Below, piece after piece: positions 49,770-53,267 of a stretch of 53,267 nt of DNA (positions are counted from its first letter, which is position 1; each line of letters begins with the position of its first letter). Origin of the DNA: Cohnella kolymensis (lineage in GTDB: Bacteria > Bacillota > Bacilli > Paenibacillales > Paenibacillaceae); NCBI RefSeq assembly GCF_000829465.1, contig NZ_JXAL01000002.1, positions 1 to 53,267 of the forward strand, read 5' to 3'. Under the pieces are notes generated by a model. It made no database searches. It had not been told where the DNA came from and saw only the letters and a program-made list of their open reading frames with translations. The position numbers and the translations under genes were made by a program.

Positions 49770-50741
49770 GTGAGGCAAGGAAAAGCTAAACGATGGTATC
49801 GTCCGATTCTGCTGCAATACGGTATGCGCGCTCTTAAGGTAACGGCATGCGGTTCATTCTACAAAAAGGTGGCCGCATACCATGTGACGACAGATAAAGG
49901 GGAGTTTCTTCTCAAGCCGTTTGCAGGATTTAAATCACGACTTGATCGCGTATATTCCCGGATCGTTTGGCTGACTGGCAGCGGCTTCAGCAACATGCCT
50001 AAGTGGCGTACAACATTGCGGGGAAAGCATTATGTGAACAAAAATGGAAGGCTGTATTATGTATCCGACTGGATTAAAGGTTCGAAATTAGGCGATAGAG
50101 ACGAGGATTACGAGAAGATAGGCGAAGTGCTGGCCCAGCTCCATAAAGTATCAAAACGCAGTGCGTCCGGATTCCGCCGTTATTCGGCAAAGGAAATAAA
50201 CCGATTCCGTCAGCAGCATCGGTTGTTCATTTCCAATTTAGCGGTTATCAAAAAAACAGGCTCCAGCAAATGGCTCACAAAACACGGGAATCAATGTGTC
50301 TCTTTGGCGGAAAAGGCATGGAAAACACTTCGTCACCCCGACATTCAGCAAGCTCTGAAAAATGAAAAGCCATGTATCATCCACGGGGATGTAACGACAC
50401 CTAACATCATTTTAAATTCGAACGGCGTTGTTCTGGTGGATTGGGAATTTGCCAGGCTCGGATCCGCTTATTATGAAATCGCTAAAACCATGAGCAATAT
50501 AAGCAATTACTCACTGCCTTACATGCGCGTCTTTCTGTCCGGTTACGAGAAAATTTCCCCTCTAAAGCCGGAGGAACGTCTCATCATCGCCTCTCTATTC
50601 CGCTTGCCTCGGGAAGCCTGGATTGCCGCCGGTGAAATTCGATCAGGCCGGCCCTCGCCCGCTTACACCATTCTAAAAAAAGCATGGACCGGACGAATCC
50701 GGGCGGTGGAATGGGTAGACCATTGGGCAAAGACCCATTAA
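49770..50741 (+). CDS. CotS-family spore coat kinase-like protein
   Basis: A 323-residue paralogue of the protein at 43376. Catalytic loop IIHGDVTTPNIILN near residue 205, then LVDWEFARLGSAYYEIAKTM with the metal-binding Asp. The N-lobe has LRALKVTACG-like start and LYYVSDWIKGSKLGDRDEDY, matching CotS/YutH rather than antibiotic kinases. Expression is expected in the mother cell during late sporulation. GTG 49770 follows GGGGAGGA by about ten bases. The gene stands alone before the c-di-GMP riboswitch. Confidence 0.85.
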   Translation: MRQGKAKRWYRPILLQYGMRALKVTACGSFYKKVAAYHVTTDKGEFLLKPFAGFKSRLDRVYSRIVWLTGSGFSNMPKWRTTLRGKHYVNKNGRLYYVSDWIKGSKLGDRDEDYEKIGEVLAQLHKVSKRSASGFRRYSAKEINRFRQQHRLFISNLAVIKKTGSSKWLTKHGNQCVSLAEKAWKTLRHPDIQQALKNEKPCIIHGDVTTPNIILNSNGVVLVDWEFARLGSAYYEIAKTMSNISNYSLPYMRVFLSGYEKISPLKPEERLIIASLFRLPREAWIAAGEIRSGRPSPAYTILKKAWTGRIRAVEWVDHWAKTH

Positions 50742-50805
50742 TAGGAAATTAGACCTATTCCCATAATTGAACATGGAAATTATGATGGATTCATAGTTCA
50801 AAAAT

Positions 50806-50912
50806 CCCAAGTGCAAAGGGCAAATCATGGGAAACCGTGAGACGCAAAGCCAAGGGCCTGAACCACGACGATTGACCTAGCGTGGATGGCAGCCGGTTGC
50901 CACAAGGAATCA
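50806..50912 (+). ncRNA. c-di-GMP-I riboswitch (GEMM-I)
   Basis: The aptamer is recognised from its conserved strings in order: GTGCAAAGGGCAAATC, the GAAA tetraloop in CATGGGAAACCGTG, GAGACGCAAAGCC, GGGCCTGAACCACG, and the P3-closing GGATGGCAGCCGG. This class binds cyclic di-GMP and controls motility, adhesion and matrix genes. It lies 85 bases before the start codon of a large secreted FN3-repeat protein. Flanking segments can form a terminator (50927-50953) or an alternative long-range pairing, so control of transcription is likely. Confidence 0.92.
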
Positions 50913-50926
50913 TAGGTAAATCTACT

Positions 50927-50953
50927 ATGAACCTTGTTTGAGGTTCATTTTTT
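50927..50953 (+). terminator. riboswitch-controlled intrinsic terminator
   Basis: ATGAACC-TTGTTTGA-GGTTCAT followed by T6. CTATGAA (50925-50931), overlapping its 5' arm, can instead pair with TTCATAG (50790-50796) before the aptamer, which would prevent termination. Confidence 0.8.
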
Positions 50954-50996
50954 GTTGTCTCCAAAACTATTATCGTAAAAAGAAAGGTAGGCTGTT

Positions 50997-53267
50997 ATGA
51001 TGAAAAATCGCATTCTTGCCAAGCTTCCATTGTTGTTATCATTGGTTCTTTTGGCGCAATTGACGTTCCCTGTGTTTAGCGCGTTAGCCTCAGCCAACAG
51101 CAGCACGATGCTGCCGCCAAGCAACCTCGCGTATCAAAACGTGACACCGGATGATGTGAAATTGACTTGGAGCCCTGTGTTTGGAGCCACCGGTTACAAA
51201 ATCTATGAGATTACCGACGGCCAATTGCTGCCGTTAGCCACCGTAACTACCAGCACCTATTCCATCAACAATCTCGCAGAAGGATCCTACTCTTATGTCG
51301 TTTCGACACTGAGTACCGATGGCGAATCAGGTCCATGTGCGCCGATCACGGTTGACATTGTTTATCCGGAAATGGCAGCGCCGGCAACCCTGACTTACAC
51401 GATGCAGAAGGGCACCGACATCGTGCTGAATTGGGGAGCATCGACCTATACGGAAAAATATAATGTCTATCAGATTAGCGCAGCCGGTGATAAAACACTT
51501 ATCACTTCAACGGCACCAGCAACACGTACATACACCGTTGTCAATGCACCTGCCGGGGACTATAGCTACGCGGTAACTGCAACCCATTCTCTCTACGGCG
51601 AGTCGCCTCTTTCCAACGCTGTCGATGTCACAGTAACCACGCCGACAATGACAGCGCCGAAGGATTTGACATTCTCTATAGCTAACGGCACTGATGTCAT
51701 ATTGAGATGGACCGCTGTGAGCTATGCAACCAATTACAGAGTCTATCAAATGATCGACGGGCAAAAAGTGTTGAAAAGTACAGTAACCGCCGCCACCGCA
51801 ACATTCACGAAGCTGCCGGCAGGCGATTACTCCTACGAAGTTTATTCCTACAGCGACCGCTTCGGCGAATCGGCGGAAGGCAGCCCGGTCAGCTTAACCG
51901 TAAGTGCAGTTGCCATAGCGGCGCCGACAAACTTTGCATACAGACTTGCCAACGGCAACGATGTTATTCTCACTTGGACCGCCGCAGTCAACGCAACAAA
52001 CTACAGAATTTATCAGATTGTCGACGGCCAACCGGTATTGAAAAGTACGGTCACCGGCACGACAACGACGTACACAAATCATGCTGCCGGCAATTTTGTG
52101 TACGAGATTCGCACTTATAGCGATCGCTACGGCGAATCCGCAGAAGGCAGTCAGGTGACCGTCGTCGTCGACGGAGTAGCGATGACTCCTCCGGTGGATG
52201 TCACTTACAAGATTGTGAATGGAAACGATATTGTCTTAAACTGGAGCCCCGCGGCTAACGCAAACAGTTACAAGGTCTATCAAATTGTCGGTGAACAAAA
52301 GGTGCTGAAAGGCACAATCGGCACAACGACGGTAACGTATCCCAACATAGCTGCAGGCGAGTATGTTTACGAAGTTCATTCCTTCTCAACGAAATTCGGC
52401 GAGTCGGCGGAAGGCACACAGGTAACCTTTACGCTGGTTCACCCAACGATGGCGCCTCCTGAAAATTTAATACAGACGATCAAGAGCGCCACGGAATTCA
52501 GCTTAAGCTGGACAGCATCCACTTACGCCACGAACTATAAGGTTTATCAAATTGTCGACGGACAGAAAGTTTTGAAGAGTACGGTTACAGGTACCACGGT
52601 CAACTATCCGGGCGTGAAGCCAGGAGAATATAGCTTTGAAGTTCATTCTTACTCAAGCCGTTTCGGCGAGTCCGCAGACGGAGCGAAGCTGACGTTCACT
52701 ATGGACGGACAAGTCATGCCGGCACCGGCGAGCCTGACGCAAACGATTGCAAACGGCAATGATGTAACATTGAAATGGGCGGCTGTACAATATGCGACAA
52801 AATATATTGTGTACCAGGTCATTGACGGAAACAAAGTTCTGAAAAGCTCGCCGACCGGCACTTCTCTTTCTCTGCCAAACCAGGCGGCAGGACAATATAC
52901 GTTCGTCGTCCATTCCTTCTCCACGCTGTTAGGCGAATCACCGGCCGGCGCGGAAGTCACTTTTGATCTGGTATATCCGACCATACTGGCTCCAGCCAAT
53001 GTGACATCCAGGATTGTCAATGGCAATGATGTGGTGTTGACTTGGACAGGAGCAGCATACGCCGCTAGTTACAAAGTGTATGAGCTTGCAGGTGATGAAA
53101 AAATCCTGAGAAGCACCGTCTCAGCTCTAAGTGCAACATTGCCTAAGCAAGCGGAAGGCGATCACATCTATCTCGTTCACACCGTGAGCACCCGATTCGG
53201 AGAGTCTTCGGAAGGAGCCCGGATCCAGGTTACGATAGATCAACAGACTATGCACTCGCTACGTTAC
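50997..53267 (+). CDS. large secreted FN3-like repeat protein (3' end beyond window)
   Basis: The open frame runs 757 codons without a stop to the last base, so the gene continues. Residues 1-36 are a signal peptide (LPLLLSLVLLAQLTFPVFS, cleavage near ASA|NS). The rest is eight tandem modules of about 87-92 residues starting near 51108, 51372, 51648, 51912, 52182, 52448, 52718 and 52982, with a ninth beginning near 53249. Each has the fibronectin type III pattern: L.W..A..YKVYQIVDGQKV, then AGEYSYEVHSYS.RFGESAEG. Module identity is high at the protein level, suggesting expansion by duplication. Under a c-di-GMP riboswitch, an adhesin or matrix role is likely. AGAAAGGTAGG lies before the ATG. 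Confidence 0.88.
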   Translation, partial: MMKNRILAKLPLLLSLVLLAQLTFPVFSALASANSSTMLPPSNLAYQNVTPDDVKLTWSPVFGATGYKIYEITDGQLLPLATVTTSTYSINNLAEGSYSYVVSTLSTDGESGPCAPITVDIVYPEMAAPATLTYTMQKGTDIVLNWGASTYTEKYNVYQISAAGDKTLITSTAPATRTYTVVNAPAGDYSYAVTATHSLYGESPLSNAVDVTVTTPTMTAPKDLTFSIANGTDVILRWTAVSYATNYRVYQMIDGQKVLKSTVTAATATFTKLPAGDYSYEVYSYSDRFGESAEGSPVSLTVSAVAIAAPTNFAYRLANGNDVILTWTAAVNATNYRIYQIVDGQPVLKSTVTGTTTTYTNHAAGNFVYEIRTYSDRYGESAEGSQVTVVVDGVAMTPPVDVTYKIVNGNDIVLNWSPAANANSYKVYQIVGEQKVLKGTIGTTTVTYPNIAAGEYVYEVHSFSTKFGESAEGTQVTFTLVHPTMAPPENLIQTIKSATEFSLSWTASTYATNYKVYQIVDGQKVLKSTVTGTTVNYPGVKPGEYSFEVHSYSSRFGESADGAKLTFTMDGQVMPAPASLTQTIANGNDVTLKWAAVQYATKYIVYQVIDGNKVLKSSPTGTSLSLPNQAAGQYTFVVHSFSTLLGESPAGAEVTFDLVYPTILAPANVTSRIVNGNDVVLTWTGAAYAASYKVYELAGDEKILRSTVSALSATLPKQAEGDHIYLVHTVSTRFGESSEGARIQVTIDQQTMHSLRY

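Noticed and set aside
51507..53026. Several minus-strand and shifted frames within the FN3-repeat gene
   Set aside because: They recur at module spacing, as expected of shadows of a repeated coding sequence.
50806..53267. CRISPR-like array because of repeated blocks
   Set aside because: Repeats are about 265 bases, coding and contiguous, without unique spacers.

Overview
The window comes from an endospore-forming member of the Bacillales, most likely a Paenibacillus-like organism. Supporting this are two CotS/YutH-type spore-coat kinases, a SinR/SinI pair, YmaF, DUF2935 and DUF6509 proteins, a BmrCD-like heterodimeric exporter, strong AGGAGG-type ribosome binding sites with many GTG/TTG starts, and roughly balanced base composition. 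I see no rRNA, tRNA, CRISPR array or complete insertion sequence.

Layout. 1-9.3 kb: a HAD phosphatase, a membrane-anchored phosphoribosyltransferase-like protein, an Rrf2 repressor with its QorB-like quinone reductase target, a royal-jelly/yellow-family protein, and a module of exported protein, ABC exporter, sensor kinase and response regulator. 9.3-20.4 kb: oxidoreductases and electrophile or DNA-damage genes (LLM flavoprotein, SDR, MarR plus flavodoxin-fold reductase, DoxX, MhqD-like hydrolase, alkyladenine glycosylase), plus a frameshifted dbpA helicase and several small regulators. 20.5-31.5 kb: an ECF sigma factor apparently once fused to a VOC domain, a secreted GYWKTH protein, lipoate ligase, amino acid permease, gamma-glutamyltransferase and a BmrCD-like exporter. 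31.5-33.3 kb: a compact regulator island holding a stand-alone domain protein, SinR, a short SinI gene (52 codons, convergent with sinR) and an XRE regulator, tied together by a shared palindrome. 33.3-41.5 kb: metallo-hydrolase, YmaF, DUF2935, a maleate/D-malate-type catabolic operon with a divergent GntR regulator, a TPR membrane protein and decayed ArsR/SRPBCC/DUF1059 genes. 41.6-43.4 kb: an actin-like ParM homologue, a ParR-like ribbon-helix-helix partner and 10-bp phased repeats on both sides, resembling a complete DNA-segregation cassette. 43.4-50.7 kb: two coat kinases, a TauE-like exporter, isoaspartyl peptidase, chemoreceptor, hydrolase, alkyltransferase-like protein and FNT channel. 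50.8 kb to the end: a c-di-GMP-I riboswitch ahead of a large secreted protein made of tandem FN3-like modules, cut by the window end.

Two themes stand out. One is biofilm or surface control: SinR/SinI, the linked XRE circuit, and the c-di-GMP switch before a putative matrix or adhesin protein. The other is the actin-type partition cassette. Separately, six genes are broken by single-base indels, five of them in short A runs, which points to base-call errors or recent decay rather than biology for most of them. All functions are inferred from motifs and family memory; no database search was run.
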